A stretch of DNA of 64,000 nucleotides. Source: CAG-826 sp964583155 (GTDB lineage Bacteria; Bacillota_I; Bacilli_A; RFN20; CAG-826). Each line of letters begins with the position of its first letter. The stretch's first letter is position 1. Positions 33,860 through 43,045 of the stretch are shown in pieces. The notes under the pieces are model-generated. The model was not told the origin of the DNA, made no database searches, and worked only from the letters and a program-made list of their open reading frames with translations. A program made the translations under genes and the position numbers. Location: the NCBI GenBank assembly GCA_964583155.1, contig CAZOUY010000005.1:25141-89140 (forward strand). Reading direction: 5' to 3'.

Positions 33860-35134
33860 ATGAATGAGATTTTAATCGCTACCAAGATTATCGATAAAAT
33901 TCAAAATGAAAGCACTCCTAGTAGCGTCTTGATGCGCAACTACTTTTTGTCACACTTTTGTCCACGCGAAACGCGCAAGACTATTCAGACCTTGGTGATG
34001 AAGACCTTCGCAAATTGGTATGTCTTCAATGCCATTGTTAAGGATAGCTTTCCTAAGATTAGGGAAGAAGAAATTCTCGTCCTTTGCGTCGGTTTAGCCA
34101 ACACCGTTTTCGTCCATGCCTTTAGCGCTGATGATACTATTGAAAAGGTCATCGATGCGCTTGCGGTCGATCATCAGCTTTCGCTTAGTATGATTGAGAC
34201 GATTTTTCATCATGAATATCAAAAGCAAAATTTGGTTCCAAGCTATGTCGATCACCAGTCGAATGAATACTACCATCTCCGCTATAATATTCCTTTATGG
34301 CTCGTCGAGATGTGGAATCGTCATTATGGAAAGACGGTTTCTTATCGGATGATTGCCTCGTTAAAACAAAAACCTCTTCGTTCTTTTCGCGTGAATGAGA
34401 AAATCATTAAAAGACGCGAGCTTTTGGAAAAATATCCCGCTGAATTAGTGTCCGGTATCAGTGAAACCACCGTTCATTATCGAGGCAATAGGCCTACCTC
34501 CAAGCTCGATTTCTATCGCAGGGGAGAAGGAATAATGATTGCTGAAGGCTCCAATCATGCAATTAATAAAATTCCTTTGCATTCTCTTGATAATGTCTTA
34601 GTGGTGGCGGAGCAGCATTCATCCTTACCTTTGGCGCTTTTAGGTCGCTTTAAAGGGACAGAGCAAATGCTCTATGCCCTATTGAATAATAGCGAAACGT
34701 TAAAGGCGAAAAAGGATATTGAAAAATATCACTTTTCCAACGTTGAGGTGATTGAATCGTCATTATCATTGCTTTTAACCTACATTTCTTATCCTCAAGA
34801 TATCGTCATGGTGGTGCCACCATCAAGCCGATTTCAATATATCAAAACGGAATATGACTTTTTTGTTCATTTTAAACGCGATGATCTCGATCGCATCATC
34901 AATATGCAATATTCCTATCTCGAGGAATGCGCTTCTTTCGTAAAGGAGAGTGGCCATTTAATTTATCTTGTCGAGACCGCGAACAACAAAGAAGGGAGTT
35001 TGCAGATTCGTCGCTTTTTGCAAAATCATGATGATTTCTCATTAGTCGAGGAACGGCAGATGCTACCGCTTGATCGTCGGCAAACGATGTGCTACTTTGC
35101 ATTTTTAAAAAAGGAGGCCTCTCATCATGATTAA
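33860..35134 (+). CDS. rsmB: RsmB/Sun-family rRNA cytosine methyltransferase homologue, apparently catalytically dead
   Basis: Position directly before rlmN and overall architecture (NusB-like helical N-terminus, then a NIPLWLVEMWNRHYG segment, then a Rossmann-like half) match RsmB, which makes m5C967 in 16S rRNA. The catalytic parts are degraded: where RsmB has PCSG there is PPSSR (320-324), and where it has the STC cysteine there is VETA (Glu372 at the Cys position). The SAM-binding loop (AAPGGKT) is also not recognisable around VVAEQHSSLPLALLG. The reading frame is intact at 424 residues, so it looks like a maintained pseudoenzyme. ATG 33860 is preferred over ATG 33842 because of AAGGTG. 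Confidence 0.75.
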   Translation: MNEILIATKIIDKIQNESTPSSVLMRNYFLSHFCPRETRKTIQTLVMKTFANWYVFNAIVKDSFPKIREEEILVLCVGLANTVFVHAFSADDTIEKVIDALAVDHQLSLSMIETIFHHEYQKQNLVPSYVDHQSNEYYHLRYNIPLWLVEMWNRHYGKTVSYRMIASLKQKPLRSFRVNEKIIKRRELLEKYPAELVSGISETTVHYRGNRPTSKLDFYRRGEGIMIAEGSNHAINKIPLHSLDNVLVVAEQHSSLPLALLGRFKGTEQMLYALLNNSETLKAKKDIEKYHFSNVEVIESSLSLLLTYISYPQDIVMVVPPSSRFQYIKTEYDFFVHFKRDDLDRIINMQYSYLEECASFVKESGHLIYLVETANNKEGSLQIRRFLQNHDDFSLVEERQMLPLDRRQTMCYFAFLKKEASHHD

Positions 35135-36167
35135 CCTTTATGGTTTGGAAATCAAAAAATTGGAGGCTCTCATGCTCAATGAAGGGCAGACCAAATATCG
35201 TGCCACGCAGCTTTATACATGGATTTACGGGAAAAAAGCGACCTCTTTCGATGAAATGAGCGATGTTTCCTTACGATTTCGCGAAGTCTTAAAAGAAAAG
35301 TATTGCTTAGATAAGCCTTCGATTTATATCCGTCAGGATGCCGCGGATGGCACTGTTAAATTACTGCTTAATTTAAAGGACAATGCGAAGATTGAAACGG
35401 TTTTAATGCGCTACAGCTATGGCAATGTTTTGTGCGTGACCTCGCAGGTCGGCTGTAATATGGGGTGTAGCTTCTGTGCTTCCGGTTTATTAAAAAAGCA
35501 ACGTGATTTGCTTCCCGAAGAGATGGTGGGGCAGGTTTTGGTCATGAATGATCTGCTTTATCAAGAGGGGGATCATCGTGGCATCACGCACGTTGTGGTT
35601 ATGGGAACCGGGGAACCCTTTGATAATTATGATAATGTCCTAGATTTTGTTCGCATCATCAATCATCCGAAGGCCCTAGCGATCGGAGCTCGGCATATCA
35701 CTGTTTCCACCTGTGGAATCCCTGAAAAAATCATTCGATACGCTCATGAAGGCTTGCAGATTAATTTGGCTATTTCTCTGCATGCTCCCAATAATGAAGT
35801 TCGTTCGAAAATCATGAAGATCAATCGCGCGTATCCCTTAGAAGAATTGATTCCAGCGGTTAGTGAATATAATAAAATAGCTTCGCGCCGCGTGACCTTT
35901 GAATATATCCTTTTAGCGGGAATAAATGATTCATTGGATGATGCGGATCAGTTAGCAAAATTAATTCGACCAACTTTTGCCTATGTTAATTTGATTCCCT
36001 ATAATCCTGTTATGGAAAATGGCTATCGACGCTCTAGTGATGCACAAGTCCATGCATTTTTAGATCGATTAACAAAAAGAGGCGTTACGGCAACGGTCAG
36101 AAAGGAATTTGGTACGGATATAGATGCCGCGTGTGGACAACTCCGGGCCAAGCATGAAAAAAGATGA
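35127..36167 (+). CDS. rlmN: 23S rRNA (adenine-2503-C2)/tRNA methyltransferase RlmN
   Basis: RlmN is a radical-SAM enzyme that methylates A2503 of 23S rRNA and A37 of some tRNAs. The iron-sulfur motif CNMGCSFC is present, with the upstream YSYGNVLCVTSQVG and downstream VVMGTGEPFDNYDNVL. The C-terminal cysteine in AACGQL matches the methyl-carrying Cys. Length is 346. It overlaps the upstream gene by 8 bp and prpC by 4 bp. Confidence 0.96.
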   Translation: MINLYGLEIKKLEALMLNEGQTKYRATQLYTWIYGKKATSFDEMSDVSLRFREVLKEKYCLDKPSIYIRQDAADGTVKLLLNLKDNAKIETVLMRYSYGNVLCVTSQVGCNMGCSFCASGLLKKQRDLLPEEMVGQVLVMNDLLYQEGDHRGITHVVVMGTGEPFDNYDNVLDFVRIINHPKALAIGARHITVSTCGIPEKIIRYAHEGLQINLAISLHAPNNEVRSKIMKINRAYPLEELIPAVSEYNKIASRRVTFEYILLAGINDSLDDADQLAKLIRPTFAYVNLIPYNPVMENGYRRSSDAQVHAFLDRLTKRGVTATVRKEFGTDIDAACGQLRAKHEKR

Positions 36168-36967
36168 AACATCATGGAGATTTTTGTTATTTAACTGATA
36201 TCGGAAAAAAACGATCCGTCAATGAAGATTGTTCGATGATCATCAACAACGCTCATGGCGATACTTTGATGATGGTCTGCGATGGCATGGGAGGGCATCA
36301 AAAGGGTGATGTCGCCGCCCGATTAACCATCGATCTATTGATGGATGCTTTTAATAAAAAGGAACGCTTTGTAACGGTACGAGGCGCTAGAAAATGGTTA
36401 GAAAGAACTATTCGATCGATTAACGAGGCGGTCTATAATCGCGAAAAGGATGTTTCGTATGTTGAGCATATGGGAACAACCTTAGTCGCTTGTCTTATTC
36501 TCACCAAATCGATTGTTGTGGCCAATATTGGCGATTCCCGAGCGTATGTTTTGCGTACGAAAGAAAATGAAGAGGTCTATGATTTTGAGCAGGTGACAAG
36601 CGATGATACCATCGCCGAATATTTGGTGAATATGGGCCGAATCAAAAAGGAAGATCGCGAGCATTTTACCTCGCGGCATATTTTAACCAATGCGATCGGC
36701 TTATTTCCTTCGGTGCGCTTGGAAATTAAGGTTTTGCCCTTTACGGAATTGAAATCTTCGCAGGACAATAAAAAGGATTGTTATACGATTTCAAGCATTT
36801 TATTATGCTCGGATGGTCTTTTTTCGATGCTGAATAAAGAAGAAATATTATCGTCACTGACGATGGATGAAGAAATTGAAAATAAGGCCGAAAGCTTAAT
36901 TACGATGGCCAATAATAACGGAGGCGATGATAATATCGCGATCGCTTTATGGGAGACATCTTTATAA
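36164..36967 (+). CDS. prpC: PP2C-family serine/threonine phosphatase
   Basis: PrpC removes phosphate from targets of the adjacent kinase. PP2C motifs are in order: TDIGKKRSVNEDC, VCDGMGGHQKGDVAAR, GTTLVACL, VANIGDSRAYVL, LLCSDGLF and GGDDNIAIAL, with the metal-binding aspartates intact. An ATGA overlap couples it to rlmN, and the kinase starts one base after its stop. Confidence 0.94.
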   Translation: MKHHGDFCYLTDIGKKRSVNEDCSMIINNAHGDTLMMVCDGMGGHQKGDVAARLTIDLLMDAFNKKERFVTVRGARKWLERTIRSINEAVYNREKDVSYVEHMGTTLVACLILTKSIVVANIGDSRAYVLRTKENEEVYDFEQVTSDDTIAEYLVNMGRIKKEDREHFTSRHILTNAIGLFPSVRLEIKVLPFTELKSSQDNKKDCYTISSILLCSDGLFSMLNKEEILSSLTMDEEIENKAESLITMANNNGGDDNIAIALWETSL

Positions 36968-36968
36968 T

Positions 36969-37832
36969 ATGGAAATCGGTTATCTTTTAGATCATCGTTT
37001 TCGTATCCTTTCCTTTATCAGCGAGGGGAGTACGGCCTTAGTGTATCGAGCGTATGATGAAGTGCTTAAAAGAGATGTCGCTATCAAAATGATGCGCGAT
37101 GATTTTTTAGTCGCCAATGATCGTTATGAAAATTTTGCTCGCGAAGCCGATTATCTAGCGAGCTTACGTCATATTAATATCATTCGGATTTACGGATTCG
37201 GCTATGATAACCGCCTTCCTTATTTGGTGGTCGAATTGGCAAAGGGCAAAACGCTTTCTCATCTTTTGGAGACCCACGGGCGTTTTCGCTTTCAAGAGGC
37301 AAAGGCCATCATGAAGCAATTATTAGCCGCGATTATTTTTACGCATCAATGCGGATTATTGCATCGTGATATTAAGCCACAGAATATCTTTTATGGTGCT
37401 GATGGTTCTTTGAAAATCAGCGATTTTGGAATCGCGATCGCTCTTCAAAATGAAGTTTTTTCTTCCTCAAAGGTCTATGGCTCCTTACCATATTTAGCTC
37501 CTGAGGTTATCCAAGGACAGTCACCATCGGTGCAGAGCGATATCTATGCGCTAGGAATAACCTTTTATGAGATTTTAACAGGACATTTGCCTTTTAATGG
37601 GGAGAGCGTTGAGGAGATCGCCAAGATGCATATCTCGCATTCCTTTCCATCCTTAAAAAAGGATAATATCGTCAATTATGAAGAGATCGATAGCGTCTTA
37701 CGCAAGGCCTGCGCTAAAAATCCTTTAGATCGCTATAAAGATGCCGAATCGATGCTTGAGGATTTATCTCGCATCGAGGATGGTAAAAAAACGAAGAAAA
37801 AGTCATGGTTTCGAAGACTTTGGAGGTTTTAA
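36969..37832 (+). CDS. prkC: PrkC-type serine/threonine kinase lacking membrane and PASTA domains
   Basis: The Hanks-type kinase domain is complete: VAIK (Lys40), the alpha-C glutamate in AREADYL, HRDIKPQN (Asp134), SDFG (Asp152) and APEV. The glycine loop is poor (ISEGSTALVYRA). The protein ends at about residue 287 in a basic tail (KKTKKKSWFRRLWRF). B. subtilis PrkC has about 650 residues with a membrane helix and PASTA repeats that sense muropeptides; none is present here. The start follows the prpC stop by one base. An upstream in-frame ATG at 36927 is less likely because the kinase fold begins at MEIGYLLDHRF. Confidence 0.9.
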   Translation: MEIGYLLDHRFRILSFISEGSTALVYRAYDEVLKRDVAIKMMRDDFLVANDRYENFAREADYLASLRHINIIRIYGFGYDNRLPYLVVELAKGKTLSHLLETHGRFRFQEAKAIMKQLLAAIIFTHQCGLLHRDIKPQNIFYGADGSLKISDFGIAIALQNEVFSSSKVYGSLPYLAPEVIQGQSPSVQSDIYALGITFYEILTGHLPFNGESVEEIAKMHISHSFPSLKKDNIVNYEEIDSVLRKACAKNPLDRYKDAESMLEDLSRIEDGKKTKKKSWFRRLWRF

Positions 37833-37833
37833 G

Positions 37834-38694
37834 ATGAAAAAAGGAAGAATCTTAGCCTCCGCATATGGGACCTATCAAGTAATAAGCGAGGGACAAAGCT
37901 ACCTTTTGAAGCCACGCGGTCTTTTGCGCTTTCAGGGTGTGAAGCCGATGGTGGGCGATTTTTGTCTCTTTGATGACGAGCAGGAAATGATCATGGAAAT
38001 TTTGCCTAGAAAAAATATGCTCTATCGTCCGATGATTGCGAATATCGATCGCGCTTATGTCATCATGTCGGTCGTGAAGCCGGATTATTCTCCGCTTCTA
38101 GTCGATAAATTTTTAACCTATCTATTAGGCCAACAAATCGCTCCCGCTCTCATCATCACCAAAATGGATTGCTGCCATGAAGATGAAAAGATGGAGGAAT
38201 GGAAGAGAATTTATGAATCCTTGGGAATTCCGGTTTATTTTTCCTCCTTGAATGACAAGAATGATTATGAGAGGCTCAAGGAAGCGTTAAAGACGGAAAC
38301 CAGTGTTTTTATCGGGCAATCCGGGGTCGGTAAATCGTCCTTGCTCAATTATCTTTTCCCAAAATGGGAGAGGAAGATTGGGGAATATTCTTCTTCCTTG
38401 GGACGAGGTAAGCATCAGACCAAAGAAGTGATTTTATTACCCTATGAAGAGGGCTATGTGGCGGATACACCGGGCTTTTCAAGCTTGGATCTACGATTGA
38501 CGATCGAAGAAATAAGCCATTATTTTCCGGGCTTTTCTTCCTATATCGGCCAATGCTTTTTTAGGGATTGTCACCATCTTCATGAAAAGGGCTGTTCTTT
38601 AAAAAAAGCGGTCGAAGAGGGAAGGTATCCGTTAACGCTCTATGAGCATTATGTTGATTTGGTATCGCAAATAAATGATTCAAAAAGGAGATAA
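37834..38694 (+). CDS. rsgA: Ribosome small subunit-dependent GTPase RsgA
   Basis: RsgA is a circularly permuted GTPase that matures the 30S subunit. The permuted motifs are present: TKMD (G4), then FIGQSGVGKSSLLNYL (G1), then DTPGF (G3). The C-terminal zinc site is C-x4-C-x-H-x5-C (CFFRDCHHLHEKGC). The start at 37834 has TGGAGG eight bases upstream; the longer open frame from 37741 overlaps the kinase and is rejected. Length is 286. Confidence 0.95.
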   Translation: MKKGRILASAYGTYQVISEGQSYLLKPRGLLRFQGVKPMVGDFCLFDDEQEMIMEILPRKNMLYRPMIANIDRAYVIMSVVKPDYSPLLVDKFLTYLLGQQIAPALIITKMDCCHEDEKMEEWKRIYESLGIPVYFSSLNDKNDYERLKEALKTETSVFIGQSGVGKSSLLNYLFPKWERKIGEYSSSLGRGKHQTKEVILLPYEEGYVADTPGFSSLDLRLTIEEISHYFPGFSSYIGQCFFRDCHHLHEKGCSLKKAVEEGRYPLTLYEHYVDLVSQINDSKRR

Positions 38695-38699
38695 AGAAC

Positions 38700-39362
38700 A
38701 TGAAAAATATTATAGTTGCCCCCTCGTTACTAGCGTGTCAAAAGGGGCATGAAAAAGAGCAAATATCATTATTAGCGTCATCCGGGGCTGATTGGCTGCA
38801 TTATGATGTGATGGATGGAATATTCGTCCCCAATAAGGCCTTAAGCGTCGAAGAATGTCAGAAGATTTCCGCGTATTGCCCTTTATTGATCGATGTTCAT
38901 ATTATGGTGAGCGATCCCTTTAATTATGTTGAGCCATACGCGCAAGCGGGCGCTAAGGTTTTGACCTTCCATTATGAGGCCTTGGCTAATGATGAAGAAA
39001 GATGCGTTTTGCTGAAACTTATCAAGAAGAATCATATGAAAGCCGGCATTTCCATTAAACCGAATACGCCAGTGGAGGCCTTATGGCCCCTTTTAAAGGA
39101 GGCGGATTTAGTCTTGGTGATGTCAGTGGAGCCGGGGAAGGGTGGACAGGCCTTTTTGCCATCGGCTCTTGATAAAATTACGGCATTAAAAGCGAAGCGT
39201 CATGAAATGGGACTTCAATATTTGATCGAAGTTGATGGAGGAATCAATAATGAAACGGCGCCCTTGGTGATTAATGCCGGCGTCGATGTGATCGTAGCCG
39301 GATCCTATTTATTCCATAAGGATGATGTGGCGCATCGTCTTAAAATCTTAAAAGGAGAGTAA
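38700..39362 (+). CDS. rpe: Ribulose-phosphate 3-epimerase
   Basis: Rpe interconverts ribulose-5-phosphate and xylulose-5-phosphate in the pentose phosphate pathway. The signatures are IVAPSLLACQ at the start, WLHYDVMDGIFVPN (metal-binding His/Asp), LVLVMSVEPGKGGQAF and EVDGGINNETAPLVINAGVDVIVAGSYLF. Length is 220 residues. AAGGAG precedes the ATG. Confidence 0.96.
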   Translation: MKNIIVAPSLLACQKGHEKEQISLLASSGADWLHYDVMDGIFVPNKALSVEECQKISAYCPLLIDVHIMVSDPFNYVEPYAQAGAKVLTFHYEALANDEERCVLLKLIKKNHMKAGISIKPNTPVEALWPLLKEADLVLVMSVEPGKGGQAFLPSALDKITALKAKRHEMGLQYLIEVDGGINNETAPLVINAGVDVIVAGSYLFHKDDVAHRLKILKGE

Positions 39363-39364
39363 TT

Positions 39365-40012
39365 ATGAAAATTGAAACGATAGTCGCCTTAGTTTCATAT
39401 TTATTTTCCTTTGGATTGGTTATTTTATTTGGACGCAAGAATTATCAAAGCTATTATCAGGAAAAATATTCTTTTTTGAATCATTTTCCCTATGAAATGA
39501 ATGATCGCTATCAGATGAAAATCAACAATTATTTTCGGTTGGTCGCGGTGATCATGGGGGTTAGCTCCATCTTTCTTCAAATCACGCTTCTAGGTGATTT
39601 TGCGATTATCAGTCATATCATGCCGTTAGTCATCGGATCCTTGGCGAGCCTTTTTTTAATGACACTCTTCTTTGTCACGATGAGAAGAGTGGAAGCCCAT
39701 ATGTTCATCATGACGATGGCGACCTCCTTTTCCATTTTAAGTTTTATTTCGCTCGCGTACTTCATCTATGCCACACCACTATATATAAAAGGGAAAATGG
39801 TCTATATCGTTCTAGCTCTCGCTTTGGCGATGATTGAAGGTGGCATGGTGTTTTCGCCGACCATTCGCAAATGGTATCGATTAGAAAAAAAAGATGCGGA
39901 GGACGAAACGTATCAACGTCCGCGCATCATTTCTCTAGCTTCCTTGGAATGGCTTTTATTTCCGGGTCATGCCCTTTATTTGTTGATGCTGCTATTCGCA
40001 GTGATTATATGA
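39365..40012 (+). CDS. Multi-spanning membrane protein of unknown function
   Basis: The 215-residue protein has about six hydrophobic helices (near 5-23, 57-78, 81-104, 117-137, 143-164 and 193-213). I do not recognise the family. It starts three bases after rpe stops with GGAGAG, so it belongs to the rlmN-rpe operon and occupies the place of thiN (thiamin pyrophosphokinase) in B. subtilis. No catalytic motif is visible. Confidence 0.7.
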   Translation: MKIETIVALVSYLFSFGLVILFGRKNYQSYYQEKYSFLNHFPYEMNDRYQMKINNYFRLVAVIMGVSSIFLQITLLGDFAIISHIMPLVIGSLASLFLMTLFFVTMRRVEAHMFIMTMATSFSILSFISLAYFIYATPLYIKGKMVYIVLALALAMIEGGMVFSPTIRKWYRLEKKDAEDETYQRPRIISLASLEWLLFPGHALYLLMLLFAVII

Positions 40013-40020
40013 TCAAGACA

Positions 40021-40054
40021 TAAAAAAACGCTTCATATAGAAGCGATTTTTTTT
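40021..40054. terminator. Bidirectional intrinsic terminator
   Basis: CGCTTC (40029-40034) pairs with GAAGCG (40040-40045) between a seven-A run and an eight-T run, separating the convergent membrane-protein and rpmB genes. Confidence 0.85.
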
Positions 40055-40247
40055 ACTTTTGTTTCGCGCTTTTATTAAGGGTCCGATAGGCACGAGCCGA
40101 CATTCTTATGGTTCTAACTTGACCATCAACGACGACCTTGTATGGTTGTAAATTAACATTCCATTTACGACGGGTTGCTCTTAATGAATGGGACCGATTA
40201 TTTCCGCTTACAGGGCCTTTGCCTGTCACAGGACAAACTCTTGACAT
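40053..40247 (-). CDS. rpmB: 50S ribosomal protein L28
   Basis: L28 is a component of the large ribosomal subunit. The 64 residues start MSRVCPVTGKGPVSGNNRSH and contain RRKWNVNLQ and the basic C-terminus. The single cysteine means the full zinc-type CxxC form is absent. GGGAGG precedes the ATG. The transcription direction is opposite to the rsgA-rpe operon, unlike in B. subtilis only in local detail. Confidence 0.95.
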   Translation of the reverse strand: MSRVCPVTGKGPVSGNNRSHSLRATRRKWNVNLQPYKVVVDGQVRTIRMSARAYRTLNKSAKQK

Positions 40248-40355
40248 ATTTGAAACCTCCCTTAACTCAAACGTTCATTGTGCGAATTGCTCACACATGC
40301 TTATAAACAATAACATTAATTATGGCTTTTTGCAATGGTTTTTCAAAAAAAATAT

Positions 40356-40826
40356 TTATCGAGAGCGGTACTTGGCTTCCTTTTGCCATTCCAAGTAGCC
40401 TTTCTCCTTTAATTCTTCGATGGTAAGAAGCTTGTGGCATCTTTTTTGCATTTCCTCTAAAAGAAGATGCCCTTTATCTTGAGTCAAAATCAGAGGTAAT
40501 TTATCATGAAGGATAAGATAGAGATTGCGATCATGTAAAGAGGCCTTGACATCGATATAGGCGATGTTATCGTAAGGAATGTGAATGATGCGGACTAATT
40601 GCCTTTGAATCAATTCCGTCTCCGTGAGGATATAATAGCAACGATAATAGGACAAAAGATAGATAACAAACGAAGGAATAAGCCAAATAGCCATGAATAA
40701 ATAATGAAACCAATGCGCTTTCAAGGTAAATCCGACAAAGCTGAGCCAATAAAGAACGGCCACGACGATGACGATGGCGAAAAAAATCCAGGTGTTTTTA
40801 GCGCGATTAGGACGAATCTTCATCAT
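40356..40826 (-). CDS. Two-helix membrane protein with bacterial PH-like domain
   Basis: Two membrane helices (about residues 11-33 and 38-60) precede a soluble domain that starts RCYYILTETELIQRQLVRIIHIPYDNI. That pattern resembles bacterial PH domains of the DUF304/YdbT type. The rest is a charged helical tail. GGAGG lies before the ATG pair at 40826/40823. A TATAAT about 30 bp upstream on the minus strand is a likely -10. Function unknown. Confidence 0.7.
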   Translation of the reverse strand: MMKIRPNRAKNTWIFFAIVIVVAVLYWLSFVGFTLKAHWFHYLFMAIWLIPSFVIYLLSYYRCYYILTETELIQRQLVRIIHIPYDNIAYIDVKASLHDRNLYLILHDKLPLILTQDKGHLLLEEMQKRCHKLLTIEELKEKGYLEWQKEAKYRSR

Positions 40827-40965
40827 TTTTTCCTCCTTGTTATTTTATATTATATGCCATTGAAGTTAAAAACAAAAGACCGAGGTTTGACCATCATTAA
40901 AAAAATATTTTTTTAATTTTATTATTTCTTATTCGCGCGAGATATGCGACAATATAGAAGGATTA

Positions 40966-40984
40966 ATCTATCCTTTGGATAGAT
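40966..40984 (+). promoter_or_regulatory. Leader hairpin before jetA
   Basis: ATCTATCC (40966-40973) and GGATAGAT (40977-40984) form an 8-bp stem with a TTT loop, ending seven bases before the AGGAGGA ribosome binding site. It may influence transcript stability or translation of the jet operon. Confidence 0.5.
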
Positions 40985-41004
40985 AATTATAGGAGGAAAT
41001 AGAG

Positions 41005-42432
41005 ATGAAATTATTTGATACAATTCCTGATAATTTCTTTTCCGTCCTTTCGAGCAAAAATAAAGAAATCTATGCGATGGCTCTTTTGGTGCTATATCGT
41101 TCCTTACAAAGTGATGAAATGTCGATTAAAAAGGATGATTACATCCGTACCTTACGGGAAAAGGCCACTGATTTAGTGATGAATTTTGATTTTTCCGAAG
41201 AAGGAGAAGACGATGATTTGGGGGTTAATCCTAATTTACCGACCCGCGTTGCTTTTATCGTCCGTCGTTTAGAGGAAACTGGTTGGATTGAAATTGAAAT
41301 GCGCAGCGACACATTTGAAGAGTATATTGCCTTGCCGAGCTATTCCATTCAAATGTTGACTTTTTTGAATGATATCGTTTCAGAGTCGGAGGTGGCTTAC
41401 AATTCGTTGGTGCATTCGACATATAGTGAATTGAAATTAGAGGATGAAGAACGCGATGAATTCATGTACGCCACTCTCATTCGCGTCTATGAAAATACCA
41501 AGCGTTTACGGGTTGAATTAGTGACCCTAGGGCACTCTATTCGCATCTTTCAAAATAAGCTCGGTCATCTTTTTACGACCAATGAGGTTCTGCATGAGCA
41601 TTTTGATGAGTATAAGGTGCGCATCAGCGATCGCTATTATCACCCTTTGAAGACCTTTGATTCTGTCACTAAATTCAAACGACCGATTTTGGCGATTTTA
41701 CAAAAGTGGCTTCGTGATGATGAGGTTCGAACGAAATTAGTAATGCAGGCGATGATGTGGGGACATTCCAAGAATCAAAAGGATGCCGAACAAGATATCA
41801 TCAATCGCATCACCTATATCCAGGATATGTATGAGCAGGTCAATCAGATGGTGGCCGATATTGATCAAAAGCACGCCGAATATACCAAATCATCGGCGAC
41901 AAAGATCATCTATTTAAACAATTCCGATAAAACCATCAAGGGCCATTTGGAAACCATTTTCAAGGCTTACGCTAAGGCTAATGTCGATGGTGTCGGATTA
42001 CGAGGCATATTATCGCGAATGCAGGATGCGATCACTCTTTTTGATCAAGGCTATATCAATCCCGATTCGATTACCTTACCGATCGTTAGGAAATACCGCG
42101 ATGAGGCTGAGCCCCTTCCGATTATTTGGAACAGTGAAGAGGCCGGCGATTATACGATGCAGGAATTTCTTGATCAAACTCGGAATTCCTTTACGGATGA
42201 AAGAATATATGCCTTTATGGAGACCGCTTTTCAAGGTGAAAATGAGGTTTTTATCGGTGATATCCCGTTACCTGATTTTGATGCGTTTATCCTTTTAATT
42301 CTCGCATCGCTGAAAAAGAGCGATGATGCTTGCTTCTATACGATTGAACAAAATGAAGGACGAATTCTCTCACAAGGATATGTCCTACCAAATTTCACTT
42401 TTAAACGAAAGGAGAACGACAATAATGTTTGA
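41005..42432 (+). CDS. jetA: JetA-like (MksF/kleisin-type) subunit of a Wadjet/Mks SMC complex
   Basis: The 475-residue protein begins MKLFDTIPDNFFSVLSSKNKEIYAMALL and matches the DUF5716/Wadjet JetA pattern: an N-terminal winged-helix-like region, a long helical middle (QDMYEQVNQMVADIDQKHAE) and a C-terminal domain. In such complexes it plays the kleisin role, bridging the two SMC heads. It is first in a tightly coupled three-gene operon with JetB-like and JetC-like partners, which supports the call more than any active site would. AGGAGG precedes the ATG. Confidence 0.82.
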   Translation: MKLFDTIPDNFFSVLSSKNKEIYAMALLVLYRSLQSDEMSIKKDDYIRTLREKATDLVMNFDFSEEGEDDDLGVNPNLPTRVAFIVRRLEETGWIEIEMRSDTFEEYIALPSYSIQMLTFLNDIVSESEVAYNSLVHSTYSELKLEDEERDEFMYATLIRVYENTKRLRVELVTLGHSIRIFQNKLGHLFTTNEVLHEHFDEYKVRISDRYYHPLKTFDSVTKFKRPILAILQKWLRDDEVRTKLVMQAMMWGHSKNQKDAEQDIINRITYIQDMYEQVNQMVADIDQKHAEYTKSSATKIIYLNNSDKTIKGHLETIFKAYAKANVDGVGLRGILSRMQDAITLFDQGYINPDSITLPIVRKYRDEAEPLPIIWNSEEAGDYTMQEFLDQTRNSFTDERIYAFMETAFQGENEVFIGDIPLPDFDAFILLILASLKKSDDACFYTIEQNEGRILSQGYVLPNFTFKRKENDNNV

Positions 42433-43045
42433 GGAAGAATTTGTTAAATTATCTAATAGTGATCAAACGGAATTTGCGCGTGTTATTAATAATCTATTGT
42501 TAAAATCATTCGTTGTTCGCGAATCGTTTGATGCGCGCGAAAAAATGATGAAGATAAATCCCGAATATCGTTTCTTGGAACGATATTACGAATTAGTGGA
42601 AAACTATTTGAAATATTCCGGATGGAAAATTGAAAAGGATGTTGCGCGGGGTGTGATTGCTTTGCGAAATGATTATGAGCAGAATCGCTTAAGAATTGAT
42701 CGTGAAACCTCATTAGTGATGTTTACTTTGCGCTTAATTTACGAAACGCAAAAGGCGGAGTCAAATGCCTCAGGAGAAAGCTTATATATGACCACTCCGG
42801 AGCTTTTAAAGACGATGCTGGAATATGGCATTACGATGCAAGGCAAAAAATTGACCGGACGTCTTTTGGGACGATCATTGCGATTTATGGCGGCTCATAA
42901 TATCATTGCCAAGGTGAGCGGCTCTTACGATGAAGGCAATGTCGCTTTTTATATTTTGCCTTCCATTACATTCGCGGTTGATAATCAAAAAATCGCGGCT
43001 ATGTCGGAAGCGCTTGATCGCTTGAAGGAGGGCGAAACCCTATGA
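42425..43045 (+). CDS. jetB: JetB-like (MksE/DUF4194) subunit
   Basis: The 206-residue protein matches the DUF4194 family: MFEEEFVKLSNSDQTEFARVIN, then EYRFLERYYELVENYL, and a C-terminal winged helix (TTPELLKTMLEYGI, GRLLGRSLRFMAAHNII). It is the small KITE-like partner that binds the kleisin. ATG 42425 is chosen because AAAGGAGAAC lies just upstream; a longer frame from 42323 overlaps jetA wrongly. It overlaps jetA by 8 bp and jetC by 4 bp. Confidence 0.85.
   Translation: MFEEEFVKLSNSDQTEFARVINNLLLKSFVVRESFDAREKMMKINPEYRFLERYYELVENYLKYSGWKIEKDVARGVIALRNDYEQNRLRIDRETSLVMFTLRLIYETQKAESNASGESLYMTTPELLKTMLEYGITMQGKKLTGRLLGRSLRFMAAHNIIAKVSGSYDEGNVAFYILPSITFAVDNQKIAAMSEALDRLKEGETL

Noticed and set aside
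40279..40295. lac-operator-like near-palindrome upstream of rpmB
   Set aside because: The arms match only partly (TGTG/CACA plus scattered pairs) and the position is in an AT-rich leader; likely chance.
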